Below, one piece after another: positions 11,948 through 24,928 of a stretch of 64,000 nt of DNA. This DNA comes from Macrocybe gigantea (taxonomy: Eukaryota; Basidiomycota; Agaricomycetes; Agaricales; Callistosporiaceae): NCBI GenBank assembly GCA_011319805.1, contig SJRY01000068.1:1-64000 (forward strand), read 5' to 3'. The translations under genes were made by a program, and so were the position numbers. The notes under the pieces are model-generated. The model was not told where the DNA came from. It made no database searches and worked only from the letters and a program-made list of their open reading frames with translations. The number at the start of each line of letters is the position of its first letter. The first letter of the stretch is position 1.

Positions 11948-14900
11948 TTATAGCTTTCGCTCGATGAAGCTCTGAATTGCACCGGCACACGTCAAAGGGT
12001 ATTCCTTGAGTTTCACTTCTCCGTCCACAACTTGGGTATTCGGCTGAACAAAGATCTTCCTCGGCTGTGACAGGAATTTCATCATCAACCAAGTTCGTCA
12101 CGATAATGCAAGGGCTTGCCTGTTTCTTTTTCAGGACGAGGTTTCGAATCTCGCCTTCCCAGCCCGCGATCGGCTTCGTCAGTTTGTTGTAAAACTCGCG
12201 AGCTCCCGGACCATCAGCTGTGCTCTTCCGTACTTGCAAGTCTATCAAAAGCTTGCCGACGGCGTCCTTGGCATCCGAAAGAACTTTTGCCCTGTTGACC
12301 TGAAAGCAACAAATGAAAAAGTGCAGCGACGAATATAATATAATACTCTGACATACACGAATGTAAAGATTTTCCAATTCGCCGTTGGCATTTCGTATTT
12401 CTTCAAGCCAGGCAATACCAGAGTTGATCAAATGTTGGGTGATACCGAGTCTGCGGAAACGTAAGCATCAAAGCTAGTCACTTGAGCCAAACGCTGAGCA
12501 TACCTGGCTTGCATGTGCGCTTGGCCATGCTTCTGAGTTGCAGGGTCGTAAAACTCCAATGCCCGAAGGCCTGCCCTTGCCATGAGCAAGTAAGTGACGT
12601 ATTGTATGTCTTCAACGTCCTGCTTCTCGACATACTGAGCCAAACATGAGATCAATAATGCCCAAAAGAAAAGGGACAACTCGTACGCCAAATATTTCCA
12701 GGATCTGCAAATTCCCGACCACTAAAGCGACAATCAGATCACCATCGACACGAAAAAGTACAAGACTGACAGAACAATGCAACGGTCTCTGCGCGACATT
12801 CCTCCATGGAAGAGGATACCTCGCCCAGGACCGAACCAGGTGTCTGACCAGGCTTGTACCAGGACGTTCTAGACAAGCGAGTGAAAGCTGTAAACTTCAC
12901 CACCTCTCACAACGAAATTCTTACACTGCTTTCCCAGTAAGGGGATTGATGACCTGACCGACCATGAGCCGGCGTGTAGAGAATCAAACCAACATCAGCG
13001 TACCTTCCGCGGATCAAAGTTCAATTTTCCATCCGGTCCCTCTTCGAATAGCTTTCCTGAGCCATGACCCAGCAGCTCATGATTGGCAACCTGCACTTCG
13101 AACGCTTTGCTGTCCCAGGCATTATATAATGCAACATCGTCGGGATGGACAAACGTAAGCTCTTCATCTGATGGCCTTCAGGACAGGGATCAGGACAATA
13201 AATCAGAATGGCGACGAACTCGGGGCCTTGGCAGCCAGAATGTTCTGAGTAAGATATCAATGTGAGCACGCCACGCCTGACTGAGGCGAAGCCTTGACTT
13301 ACGGCTAGCGATACATTCTTGAACCCAGTGGACTCTCTAACGTCGTAATAATTCTGTCAATAAGGAAAGACTATTCATTGTTGTCAGATTCGCGCCAAGA
13401 AAATGGCAATATACCGGTATCTAAATATACCCGCAAAGTCAGTGAGCATTGATTTGTCCTGAAGAGTGAAAGTGCGTACGTTGATTCCAGCAGGGATGCC
13501 TTGAACGCAAAGTGAGCATATGCCGTGAGTGGGAGCTATAACAAATTCACCTCCCGTGGCGAAGGACACCACCTCTAACGCGGTGAAGTCAGGTTTGCGG
13601 AATACATCAACTTCGAAATCTTTGCCCCAAGGGAGGTCTTTAATAAGATCAGGGGCCTTGTTCACGAGGACTTCGTATTTAGCGCTCAGTTGTTTATTCA
13701 CGATCGCTGTGAAGCCTGGTTACAGATAGACATCTGAATATCGATCGGGAATCAGGCAAGATGTTGGGGCCGACCTTCCCATTCCGCCCTTGCACCGTAA
13801 GGATCGACATAAGTCTCGACGAACTTCGAATTATGAATATCAGGCGCCAGAGCAAGAAGAGAGAGTACGCATACTCCGATGTACGATTCCACTACTGGAC
13901 CAACGTCCTTCACCCAGTATTTCGATGCATCTTTGTGGTCTTGGATGGATCCAGTCTCAAAGCTAGGCAGAAGGGAGGCCATTGGCAAAACCGCCAGGAG
14001 ACGGAATAGAGGTAGGCGTACGATTTAATATATCCTTCAATCATAGCCGTTTGGTTAGCGTTGGCGGCATACTTCTTTGCCTGTGAAGAGAGTCGTACAA
14101 ACAATGCTCCTTGGCGGCGAAGAAGTGCAAACCTCTGAAAGGGCATTTATGCTGGCCTGGAGAGCATCCGAGAAATCTCCGTATTGCACGGTGAGCTTGA
14201 TCTTCCCTTCGTCAGAATCAGCATCGTGAACAGCCGAAGGCTGAGTTTTGGCCGAAGCAACTAGCAGTGTAAAATCCCCCTGTCCATTCTTTAAGACTCT
14301 GGCCGTTCATCAGGTTAAATGTTGTATATATTTCAACAAGACAGCCTATACCTGGTATTCAGGACGTCCACGCCGAGTTTCTCAGCTGCCGCTTGTACCG
14401 CAGCGACCTCCGAATCGGAGATGACTTGACCGAGATAATAATTTGTAACATGTCCTAGATTTCGCTTTCCAACAAACAGACTTTCTTCCGGAGCCAATGC
14501 GTAAATGTGGTCTTTGAGCTGTAGAGGTGCTTAGCTCGCCGTTTCCAGACGTTGAGTTTGAGCAACTTGCTTTGTTCCACAGCTCCAGGGCATGGCCGTT
14601 GGACTTGGCAGAATAAGTAACGATCGCTTCAAATTTATCTGCAGGAACCCGCGGGATTATTTTGGTGAATCCAAACGACCTGTAGTTCACAAGGTTGCTC
14701 AACGTCTAAACGGGCGTTGTCAGACGAGCAGAAATCCCGGCCAGAGTGGATCGGGGGCAACCTGGGCGGTGTATTGCAGCAGATCTTCCCATTCCTCGTC
14801 TGAAAGGCCAGAGCCTGCTTTCAGTTTTGTCAGATCTGCGAGATCTCCATTGGAGCTGAATGTGGCTATTAGGAGATCATAGAGATCTTTCGCTTGGGGC

Positions 14901-15193
14901 GTCCATTGTCCTGCATAAGTTGGAAGAGATCAGAGCAAATCGTTCCGGGAAAACGGGAGCTCTGCAGATACCCTGAATTATGCGAGCACCAGCCCAGGAT
15001 GCCAAGTTGAGATAATGGGTGTATTTTTTCTCTTGTTGACTGTGCCAAATTCGTAAGAAGGTGAATCTGGATGCTGTTATCGGCTGAAAGACAACCTTAG
15101 CTGATCGAAAGATTTAGCGATGTCGAGACCGCAGAAAGGAGCAGACTTGTCCGCGAGGAATCGTTCGACATTGATTGCTGCAACGCTAGCCAT
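11948..15193 (-). CDS. DPP3: Dipeptidyl peptidase III (M49 zinc metallopeptidase)
   Basis: DPP III is a mainly cytosolic zinc exopeptidase that removes dipeptides from the N-terminus of peptides. The M49 zinc motif HELLGH is read at about 13070-13090 in the context [15 protein letters not shown]. The second zinc motif, EECRAE, is at about 12790-12810 in [16 protein letters not shown]. Other family segments include [62 protein letters not shown] and [20 protein letters not shown]. The start at 15193 ([20 protein letters not shown]) fits the fungal N-terminus, and the C-terminus is [10 protein letters not shown] with the stop at 11948-11950. Many short introns break the gene. It is divergent from the FAD hydroxylase across 182 bp. 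Confidence 0.95.
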
Positions 15194-15375
15194 TGTGTAA
15201 TTTGCAAGTAGCTATCCTGTCAATACGGCGAGGCCTGATCTGCTGACGTGATCAACATTGGTCATCAAGCACACCAACCGCTTTGCCGCTTTACCGTTGT
15301 CGGTTGGTGTATGGATCTGAGCACCCGCAGAGACTGGATTTAAAGGACCGTGCTCATGTACTCTTTCTCTTCAAA

Positions 15376-16780
15376 ATGGCGTATCTTGTTCAAACCAAAG
15401 TTCTCATCGTCGGGGCTGGCCCAACTGGGTTAGCGACTGCCATGTCGTTGGCCAAACATGGCTTTCACGATTTCGTCATTGTGGAAGCCGCGGCGACGCG
15501 CTCGGTGGCATCGCGTGCCATGACGATCCACGCAGCGACTGTGGAGGTCAGCCGATTTGTGCTTATTCATGGACGTTACGATCCAACATTTGGGCATAGG
15601 CACTCGATTCCGTAGGTTGCGCAGAGATCCTCATCAATGCAGGAATCAAAGGCAATGGAATGGAGTTACGCGACAGACGCAGAGTGTTTGTGTCTGGTGA
15701 CTTTTCGTCGTTGAAGTCATACACCAAGTTTCCATTCGTACTGCTGATTTCGCAATACGAGACGGAACGCATTCTCGAGGCGGAGCTGAAACGAATGAAC
15801 ATTCCGGTCCAACGTGGAAAGAAGGCTGTCGGAATAAAAAATACGGATGACGACACGCTCGAGGTGACTTTTGAGAACGGTGACGTCATCAAAGCAGATT
15901 ATGTTGTCGCTGCAGACGGTGCTCATTCTGCGGCAAGTAACGTTTATAAATATATACATTACGCATTATATATTCATCTTTATCATAGATCAGATCAATG
16001 GCCGGAATCAAGTTTGAGGATCCCGACGGTCCGGACACGCCTCCCGATCCAATGCTCCGTCAGATCATTTTCGCGGATGTGACTTTTTCCTCAGACCATC
16101 CCCTCTTGCCCAAGAGCAAGATCATGGGCACCGCATCGTCAAAAAAATTCTTTCTGATCATCCCCCTGCCGATGCCTTCTCAAGCATCCAAGCCTGTGTA
16201 CAGAATTGGATTCAATGCTTCAGGGACAACCCCTCCAACCGCCCCACTAGACTTTCTTCAACAGCACCTCGACGCACAAGGTCCCCTTCAGCTCTCTTCA
16301 TCTAACCCGGATTCCCCTCGAATTGAAGATGTGGTATGGTCCACCAGGTTCAGGACCCATGCCGCAATAGCCGAGAACTTCCTCTTCCATACTGGCACCG
16401 ACAAACATTCAGATGGGTCCCGACGTGGTCAGATCATTCTCGTTGGCGACGCGGCGCACATCCATGCTCCTGCTGGTGGACTGGGAATGAACCTCGGCAT
16501 TCGTGACGCCATCAGCCTCGGTCCCGTCCTCATTGGCCATATCAAGCAAATCGAAGAGTCTCCTGGATACGACGGCAAGATCCTTGCCGACTACGCTGCG
16601 TCGAGGAAACAGCGTGCACTGACTACCATTCGTTTCACCAAAAAGATCATGGGCGTTGACAACGCCTTGGGGTATACCCTTATTTTCAACTTGAATTATT
16701 GGATCTTTTGGTTGCTTGGCTCTCTCCCTTACGTCCGCAACAGGCTCATCTGGAACCTCAGCGGACTGGGCAACAAGTAA
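15376..16780 (+). CDS. FAD-binding aromatic-ring hydroxylase (phenol monooxygenase/PheA-TfdB type)
   Basis: A class A flavoprotein monooxygenase that would hydroxylate an aromatic or polyketide substrate using FAD and NAD(P)H. The Rossmann fingerprint is at residues 8-18 (VLIVGAGPTGLA), the DG motif is VVAADGAHSA, and the GD motif is GDAAHIHAPAGGLGMNLGIRDA (about 16447-16512). Two introns are evident: 15547-15599 (GT-AG), which joins HAATVE to ALDSVGCAEIL, and 15933-15988, a GC-AG intron with donor GCAAGT that joins AHSA to IRSMAG. The C-terminus has a hydrophobic segment (LIFNLNYWIFWLLG) and no thioredoxin-like domain, so it is shorter than classical phenol hydroxylase. Substrate cannot be told. 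No biosynthetic neighbours surround it. Confidence 0.9.
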
Positions 16781-16941
16781 TAAAGACGGGATTCTTGGTT
16801 CCAACTATAGCCTGATGTGGCATATGTTCCCATTCTTGGATGTGGTAAACTCGCATTACTCATTCTGTCATGACTATTTTTGAATTGATCATTTGCCATT
16901 CTGCACAAATGAGTAGAATGAGTCTTCAAAGGGCATCGCAA

Positions 16942-18542
16942 TTACGTTTTTTTTTGTGTTGAAGGCTTTGACTCCGCAAGGGCTTCCTTGAGTCGCTTGT
17001 AATTTCCCCAATACGCTGTCCATTCTGTGGCCAGGGTCTCCTCTGCGGGTTCGATGTCTTGCAAATCATCGGCAGACGTTCCCGCCCACCGAATGGCGCG
17101 CTCATAACATTGCAGAGCGACCGCATGGTTCTTGCTTCGCGATTCATTCAAGATGCCCATCAGGTTCCATGCTTCAGCAGCTGTCCTCCTCGCATCACGA
17201 AGCAAACCATCAGCCGACTTCTTCATGGATCGAGAATTGGTGTAGGCAGAAAGAAGGCAATTTTTCTCGCGATGTGGAATGGGATTTCTCGCACCGAAGC
17301 CCTCAGGGTAGTTAACGGGAAGGCCGGTCAGAGCGTGGGCTACCCTTTCTGATGATTCGGCCGCGGATCCCAACCATTGTAGGGAAAGCTGCGCAGCCTT
17401 TCGCTGCGCATGAAGGACCTCGGCGAGGTGAATGGACAGCAGAGATGAACGCTGGAGCAGGTACAGCGAATGAAGCGCTTGAGGGGGTGAAGCGGCTGAA
17501 AGCGACTCGGGGTGTGGAATCAAGCGAAGCATGTTGAGAGACGCTTCTTCGATGCCTTGTGCCTGCCGGAAATGGCCGGCTTTGGCGTAGAATGCGGAAA
17601 GTGACACCAGAGAATTGGAGAGAAGGCGCTGCGCTGCCGGAGAGGCAGGTTTCGCAGCGAGGGCATTGGGCAAGTCCTGCACATTTTCAAAGGCATCTCC
17701 GAGGAGGAGGCGGAAAGCTCGCGACCACCAAGCGACGGCTTCGTCCGCTGGGCCCATGCGCAAGGTGACGTCCCCAAGCTTTGAAGCGACGCGCGCAGCG
17801 TCAAGACCTTTTCCGGGCAACATAGCCCATACGCGCTCATACTGACTTTTCGCTTCTGGCAGAAGCTTGGGCCCAAGCCGCTCTAACACCGAGGCGCGTA
17901 GCGCAACGAGCTCCGTCAGGATATGTGGGGCCAAGCCGTCGCTGATGATCCTCCGCTCCGCGATTTCGCTCGCGGACTTTAGAAAATCTTCGGTCCGCTG
18001 TAGGCGGGCGTCGATGAGATTGAGAGCGCCGGGACCGAGAAGCCCCCCCGCGTGCTCGACTTCTGTGCCAATGACTGCAGTGTTATATCCTACGCCCCAA
18101 TTGTAGGCCATCCACGCAGCGCGTACGATGTGCCGTCCTTTGATGCCCAGATTGGGATCAGTGCCACCTGTCTCGGGCTCCCAGTCCAGTTTTCTGCTTC
18201 AAGGTCCCACTCCCATTTCTGCGCATCAGCGTCGCGTTCTGGAGCGAGTCCGACGTGCTCCACCCACTGATGAGCGCCTTCATATGCCGCTGCAACGGTT
18301 AAGCCAAGAATGGATAGCCCTATTAGCGAAAATTTGAAGAAGCGCCTTGATACTCCCAAGACGAAGAGGATGTGTTTGGCAAAGTTTTCTTCGATAAAGA
18401 CCGAGGGTTCTGGGGTGGTGTCCTGGCGCCATGGTGGTCTTTCATTCGCCTGTTGTGCGTATCTGCGATATGGTGCTGTTGCGCATGGGCGAGCTTTCGA
18501 TAGTCTGAGAGGAATCAAGAGACGATGACGGAAGACATGCAT
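16942..18542 (-). CDS. Mitochondrial TPR protein resembling MGR3 (i-AAA protease adaptor); apparent 1-base frameshift
   Basis: The N-terminus from the ATG at 18540-18542 is Arg-rich with no early acidic residues (MHVFRHRLLIPLRLSKARPC), typical of a mitochondrial presequence. One membrane helix follows (FSLIGLSILGLTVAAAYEG), then WVEHVGLAPERD and WEWDLEAENW. The remainder is a helical TPR-like region (PEAKSQYERVWAMLP, LQCYERAIRWAG). Yeast Mgr3 has the same order and adapts substrates to the Yme1 protease, so I favour that family. The frame breaks near 18180: WDLEAENWTG reads in one frame, and EPETGGTDPNLGIKGRH and everything after it in another. One extra G in the G run would restore continuity. 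No GT-AG intron with the right phase is present. YME1 itself lies 9 kb away. Confidence 0.65.
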
Positions 18543-18832
18543 GGGGTTTGACCGAGACACTCGGGATGTTTGTCCAAGGACGCAGTCACACGGACGGACA
18601 GACCTTCCCACCGACGTTGTGCCTGCATCCGTTTTTGAACCTGTTCTTTGATCTCCAACAATTTCAACATGTGCCGGGGCCCTTCTAGCGGCCATGCGCT
18701 CATGACAGAATGTTATTCAGGGCGTCTATCCGCGCCGAAGAAAACGCCATCTGATAAAATGAAATTTCGGCCAACCACCGCCCTTCTATCGTCCCCTCTA
18801 CCTCCCCCACCAAGGTTAGAGAAGGCGCTGCG

Positions 18833-21113
18833 ATGCTCTGCCTCTTCATCTGGCAGCTGCTCTCCATCGGTGCGGCCTTTGCGGCAAATGGTGCCTTGAC
18901 CAGGAGAAACAACAGCGGACCTCCATCCCATTTTGTGACCAGCAAGAATGGTCAGTTCTTCGTGAATGGAAGGCATGCCTATCCATTCCTTCACAGCTTC
19001 TGCCGCTCGTAACTCGGTATATACAGCGCGTTTTCGTTCATCGGGACGAATGCCTATTGGCTGTCTTCCCTCAATACTGAAGAGGATATTGACCACACCC
19101 TAGGCAACATTTCCGCTGCCGGTATCAAGGTCGTCAGAACTTGGGCATTTAATGGTCGGTCTCTCCACATCTCGTTCGCAGCTAGGTCGTGCCGGACTGA
19201 TCATTTGCTCCATCATCGCTGAAAGATGTCACCTCCATACCCGAAAACGGAACTTGGTTCCAACTTATCGCCAACGGCACAACGAGGATCAACGACGGAC
19301 CGAACGGCTTGCAAAGGCTCGACAAGGTCGTGCAGCTAGCCCAGAAGCACGGTATATATCTGCTATTGTCGCTCACCAACAATTGGAGCCCATTACCGAA
19401 TGAGACCATGCCGGTGCCCCCTTCGGGGATGCAACGCCGCCAGATAATGCCAGTGCCTAGTTCAGTGCACCCGCGTGGTATCCTGAGCAATGATTACGGT
19501 TAGTGCTGAGGTCCTTGAGGAACAGCACCATACGAAGGCTGATCATGGGTGCAACAGGGGGTATGGACGTTTACGTACGACAGCTTGGAGACATTCAAGC
19601 ACACGATCAATTTTATGTCAATCAAACACTAATTAACGCCTTCCAAAACTACACCTCGGTTATAGCATCGCGCTATGCCAATCAATCCTCGGTATTGGCT
19701 TGGTTAGATGTTACCATTTTAATTATTAGCATAAATTCTAACTCTCTATAGGGAAATTGCGAACGATCCTAGGTATGCCGTGCACAAAAAAGAAATGAAC
19801 GTCCAAGTAATTATACGACGTAGGTGCAATTCAACATTGGGATCTGCGTCTTCGTGCAATCCGCTGGTTGTCACCGATTGGCATTCCACTATGGCGCAAC
19901 ATATCAAGACAGTGGATCCAAACCATCTCGTTGCTTCTGGGTAACCGTCTTTTGTCTTTTCCCCTGCACAACTTCGGCTGACAGTCACTTTCCCAGTCAT
20001 CAAGGCTTCTTCTGCATGAGCTGCCCGAAACGCTTCCCTAGAACAGTCCCTGCACCGCCACCCGCGCCCGTGGCACCACCTGCACCGCCGCCGCCGCGGC
20101 CATCCCCCGCACCAGGAAGGACACGCCGTTGGGCCTTAGCACCGTTGACTAGGGGCACAATCTTGAAGCAGCAACGCGATACTTGGAAGAAGTTTAGAAA
20201 ATTGGCGAGGCGGGGCAGCGACACACCTGCGAGTGGCGTTCGAATCCGTGGTAAATGGGTTGCAACACGTAGGTGCCAGTGCTTCACCACGTCTTCAGGC
20301 TAATTGTGGTGATTGAAACAAAGCGGCAAGACGACAGGATGAAGGACTCGACATGTCAAGCTTTGATGGTTCTCATGGAGTGGACAGCGAGGACATCATC
20401 AATATTCCTCAGATCGGCTTTGGTTCCTTCCAATTGTTCCCCGACCAAGACTCGTATGGCAATAGTGATCCTACGCTCCCTCCGTTTAACAACACCGTGC
20501 AAATCGGCTTGAAATGGATTGCGCAGCAAGCGGCAACTGCACGGCTGTGAGTTCAAGAACAAGTCCGCCATCATATTTTGTCCGACATCCTTTTCAGATT
20601 CGGGAAACCAATAACCCTCATTGGTTTTGGTCTGGTGACAGCCGGCAACCGGCCTTTCTTCACACCATTTAATTCCACCATTGCACCTTTCGGACCAGAT
20701 CAGGGTATGATTTTCTTCAACGTTTGGCAAATTGGCGACGCTCACTGCGCGCATAGCACCCGACCCCGCAATGGAGCAAGCATTTGGCTTTACGGACGAA
20801 TTGCGTGACGATGCATACCGTCAATGGCTAGCAGGCAAGCTCATTGCCGTCTGGTGATGGCCCCAATGACTTACCTGCTGTTCAGCCGGCCAGCTGCAAG
20901 GGGCACTCGGCATGATACAATACCAGGTGACCTCCCCTGATGAAATTGAGATGCGCGCACCTCATAGATATTTTATAGTGGAGTCAAGGAAACCTCACCG
21001 CCCAACCTGGAACACCCATACAGCCTTCCATTACGAACACACCCGTCGCCCCTAATGAGGACGTGACGGGAACATCCCCAAATGACGGTTATGGCATATT
21101 AGGCCAAGGGTAA
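18833..21113 (+). CDS. Secreted GH5 endo-mannanase-like glycoside hydrolase
   Basis: A signal peptide is clear ([17 protein letters not shown]), followed by KNGQFFVNG and [15 protein letters not shown], the start of the GH5 barrel in fungal mannan endo-1,4-beta-mannosidases. Further blocks are [44 protein letters not shown] (putative acid/base Glu in the NE-like position, here IAND) and [20 protein letters not shown]. The C-terminus is [10 protein letters not shown] with the stop at 21111-21113. The first intron (18973-19026) appears to use a GC donor. A proline-rich basic insert (about 20040-20140) interrupts the barrel after CPKRFPRT; it also occurs, as far as I recall, in basidiomycete relatives. 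The position of the catalytic pair is not resolved, so activity is inferred. Confidence 0.8.
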
Positions 21114-21417
21114 CCCGGAACATATATGAGTCGAAAGCCACCGAGATAACTGACATACATTGATTCTAGTGAATCTGATGTGATCGGTGTCATGCAAGAG
21201 GCATCGCAGAACTTTGGTCCAGACTAAATACGACCTTTCATGTTTCTTGCCATGGGACTTTAATTTCCTGTACTGTCTTGTTAGTAACAATACCGAAGAA
21301 ACGAAGAAACGCATGTGGAAAATAGTCTAAAAATATTACCGCATTGTCACGTGGGTTGATGACAGGACGCGTCCAAAAAGCAGTCGACGGCTGCAGTCTC
21401 TGCGGCGTACCGCAACC
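21114..21417. other. Intergenic stretch between GH5 and XPD genes
   Basis: These 304 bases separate two plus-strand genes. They should hold the 3' UTR of the GH5 gene and the XPD promoter. Only short open frames cross them and I see no RNA gene or repeat. Confidence 0.5.
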
Positions 21418-24400
21418 ATGAAATTTTATATCGACGATTTACCCGTGTGTTCCCGCTCTTAACAGTCTTTCTTTTCGTGCTCAAATCCCATAGATTATCT
21501 TTCCTTACGACCGTATATACCCAGGTGTGGTACACTCATGTTCCTGAGGCGTCTCACTCTTATGTAGTTTCAAAGAACAATATGCCTACATGTGTGATCT
21601 GAAGAAGACCCTTGATGCTACTGTGCGTGTTCCCTCTTCATTCGGTTTCCCGACTACAATGAAACTGGGCGAAAGGGTCATTGCGTCCTGGAAATGCCAT
21701 CCGGTACTGGCAAGACGGTGTCTCTGCTATCGCTGATCGTTTCCTACCAGCAGGTGAAATGGTTTCCATTCCTTATCCATTTAAATTGACTTGTATTTCC
21801 AGTTTTATCCCAATCGCAGGAAACTCATCTACTGTTCACGAACGGTTCCCGAGATCGAGAAGGCACTAAAGGAATTGAAGCGGCTGATGGATTACAGGAT
21901 ATCCAAGGCCGAGACAGAAGATGAAAAGGAGAAGGAGAGGTCTTTCATGGGTTTGGGGTTGACGAGCCGGAAGAACTTGTGCATTCATCCCGAGGTGAGC
22001 TAGATTCGTAAATTTGGATTCAACAATTGCTCAAATCAGTGTCGTCATTAGGTCTCTAAAGAGAAGAAAGGAAAAGTAGTGGATGCGCGGTGCAGAGACC
22101 TGACCAATTCTGCTGTTTGTGAAAAGGGGAGAAACGATCCTGGATCCGTTGAACTGTGCGACTGGCATGAGGTATGCGCTGTAGTTATCAATATGTCACA
22201 TAATTACTCAAACCACTGTTCTAGAATCTCAACAAGATGGAACCTGGAAACCTGATTCCACCTGGCATATGGACTCTGGCCGATGTGCTCCAGTATGGAC
22301 ATGACAAAGGGGTTTGTCCGTACTTTACTGTGCGACGAATGGCAAGTCCGCTGCCGCCGACATGAATAACGCTGATCGCCCTTAGATGCCTTTTGTAGAT
22401 GTCATTATCTATTCTTTCCACTACTTGCTAGATCCTAAAGTAGCGGAACAAGTCTCAAAAGAGATGTCGAAGGACTCGATTGTTGTATTCGACGAGGCGC
22501 ACAACATTGGTAAGGTGGAGCATCTGCTCATTCTCATCCCATGCTCACTGTATAGAAGACAACGTCTGCATAGAATCACTGAGCATAGATTTGACACGAC
22601 CTATGCTAGATTCTGCCACTCGTAGTGTCGGGAGACTGAGCGACAAGATCGAAGAGTACGTGTCTTTGCACTGCACTTCTGAGTATGCAAGTGAAACTTT
22701 TTAGAATAAAAATCACTGATGCCGCAAAGCTTCAAGACGAGTATGCCAAGCTTGTTGAAGGCTTGCAAGAATCGATTGAGGAAGAGAGAGATACCGACGG
22801 ATTCATGACAAATCCTGGTACGACTCCTTTAACTTTTAATCAGACAGCTTCCGATTATGTTCCACGTAGTCCTTCCCGATGATTTACTCAAAGAGGCTGT
22901 TCCGGGGAATATTCGAAAAGCTGAACATTTTGTCGCTTTCCTCAAACGATTCATTGAATACCTGAAGGTGATGTTCATGCATTGCCGTCGCGCTATGTCA
23001 GCAAGCGTTGATGTTCCGAGTAGACAAGAATGCGTGTGCTGCACGTTGTTGCTGAGACGCCCCTGTCATTTCTCCAACACTTGAAGGATATCACATACAT
23101 TGAAAGGCGACCTTTACGGTATGGCAGTCCCTTACTTTGAAACTATGCACCCACTTAGATCTTTTTCTCAGATTCTGCGCTGAAAGGCTCCAATCGTTAA
23201 TTCGAACACTGCAACTGAATCGACTAGACGAATATTCGTCGCTTCAAAAAGTTGCCAGTTTTGCAACTCTAGTGGCTACGTACGAGAAAGGTACGTGATT
23301 CAAGCAATCCATTGTTCCTATTCCTCATGCCGGACTTATCAGGTTTCTTGCTCATCTTGGAACCTTTTGAAACCGATAATGCCACAGTCCCGAATCCCAT
23401 CTTTCACTTCACGTTTGTCTGCCTTTTCTTCTCATGTCCGTCCTTTTGCCTGATAGCCATGCCACGAATAGTTGCCTTGATCCTTCTCTCGCCATCAAAC
23501 CCGTCTTCGAGCGATTTAGTAGTGTTGTTATCACCTCCGGAACGATCTCACCCTTAGATATGTACCCTAAAATGCTGCAGTTCACACCAGTCGTCCAAGA
23601 AACGTACACGATGACTTTGACTCGCAATGCTTTTCTGCCGTTAGTGAGTTTTGAGCCATTTGTGGGACTTTCAACCTTTAATGCATGCGCAGGTCATAAC
23701 AAGAGGCAGCGATCAGGTCGCAATTAGCTCGCGGTTTGAAGTCAGAAACGATCCTGCCGTCGTGCGCAATTTTGGGAGTATTCTCGTCGAATACAGCAAA
23801 ATTGTCCCAGATGGAATAGTGGCATTCTTTCCGAGCTATCTTTATATGGAATCGATTGTAGCCGCATGGAATGATATGGCAAGTACTAGTTCCTTGCGTT
23901 CGGAACTCTATCCGTAACCAACTCTACAGGGCATATTGAATGAAGTTTGGAAACACAAGCTCATATTTGTCGAAACACCTGATGCAAATGAGACAAGCAT
24001 AGCACTTGAAAATTACCGCAGGGTGTGTGGCAGATCAGCCGTGCCCTAGTGATCTATGATTAAATTTGGACAGGCTTGTGATAATGGCCGCGGAGCCGTT
24101 CTACTTTCCGTCGCTCGAGGAAAGGTGTCGGAAGGTATCGATTTTGACCATAATTATGGGCGTGCTGTCATAATGTTTGGGTAAGTTTCACTGCCGATGC
24201 CGTTCGCAAACTCCTGACTGTGGTTAGCGTGCCTTATCAATACACGGAAAGTCGCATTTTGAAAGCTCGTCTAGAATATTTACGCGATGCATATCGCATA
24301 CGAGAATCGGAATTTTTAGGATTTGACGCTATGCGCAATGCGGCTCAATGTGTTGGTCGCGTCCTAAGGGGTAAAACAGACTGGGGATTGATGGTGTTTG

Positions 24401-24778
24401 CGGATAAGGTTCGTCTTCTTTTTTTTTTAGCTGGAAGGTGTCTCTAAGTCACTGATCTGCTAGCGGTTCGCTCGCGCCGACAAGCGGGCCAAGCTCCCTC
24501 GCTGGATCAATCAGTACATCACCGAAACTGCGTCGAACCTGTCCACCGATATGGCCATCACACTTTCGAAGCTCTTCATGCGTACGATCTCGCAGAATCC
24601 CAACGAGAATCAAACGGGCGTCTCCCTTTGGACTCTAGAAGATATCGAAAAGGCTCAGGCGAAGCAGAAAGCTTTGGAATTGGAAGCGGAGTGGAATCTT
24701 AACCAGATCGGAGATGACGAGTACGGTGATGGGGGTATCAGTGACCATATGTTGGTGGATTTCGATTTGGATATTTAA
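21418..24778 (+). CDS. RAD3: DNA repair/TFIIH helicase RAD3/XPD
   Basis: This 5'-3' Fe-S helicase of TFIIH opens DNA in nucleotide-excision repair and transcription initiation. The start [10 protein letters not shown] at 21418 is the typical XPD N-terminus. Walker A reads [16 protein letters not shown], the DEAH box [13 protein letters not shown], and motif [16 protein letters not shown]. The four Fe-S cysteines lie in [23 protein letters not shown] and GVCPYF. The helicase arch ([20 protein letters not shown]), [20 protein letters not shown] and the C-terminal [16 protein letters not shown] are present, ending in acidic [10 protein letters not shown] at 24778. About a dozen short introns were followed by eye. 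One starts after FIEYLK (about 22968) and resumes at [15 protein letters not shown]. No key motif is missing. Confidence 0.97.
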
Positions 24779-24928
24779 ACATAGCAAGAGGAGAAAAAAG
24801 GATTATAGTAGGTACAGCATATTAATTCGCATGTCTCATTCATCTGGTCGTGCGTGTGCGTGATCTAGTGTTATTGTGATGCCATCGTCAAGAACACTGG
24901 GCGCATTTCCCAGGCGTCTGCTTTCCTG

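Noticed and set aside
12141..12150. B-box-like GTTTCGAATC suggesting a tRNA
   Set aside because: It lies inside the coding sequence of dipeptidyl peptidase III and no acceptor stem, D arm or A box is present around it.
20238..20247. B-box-like GTTCGAATCC
   Set aside because: It is inside the GH5 coding region (SGVRIRG segment) with no cloverleaf nearby.
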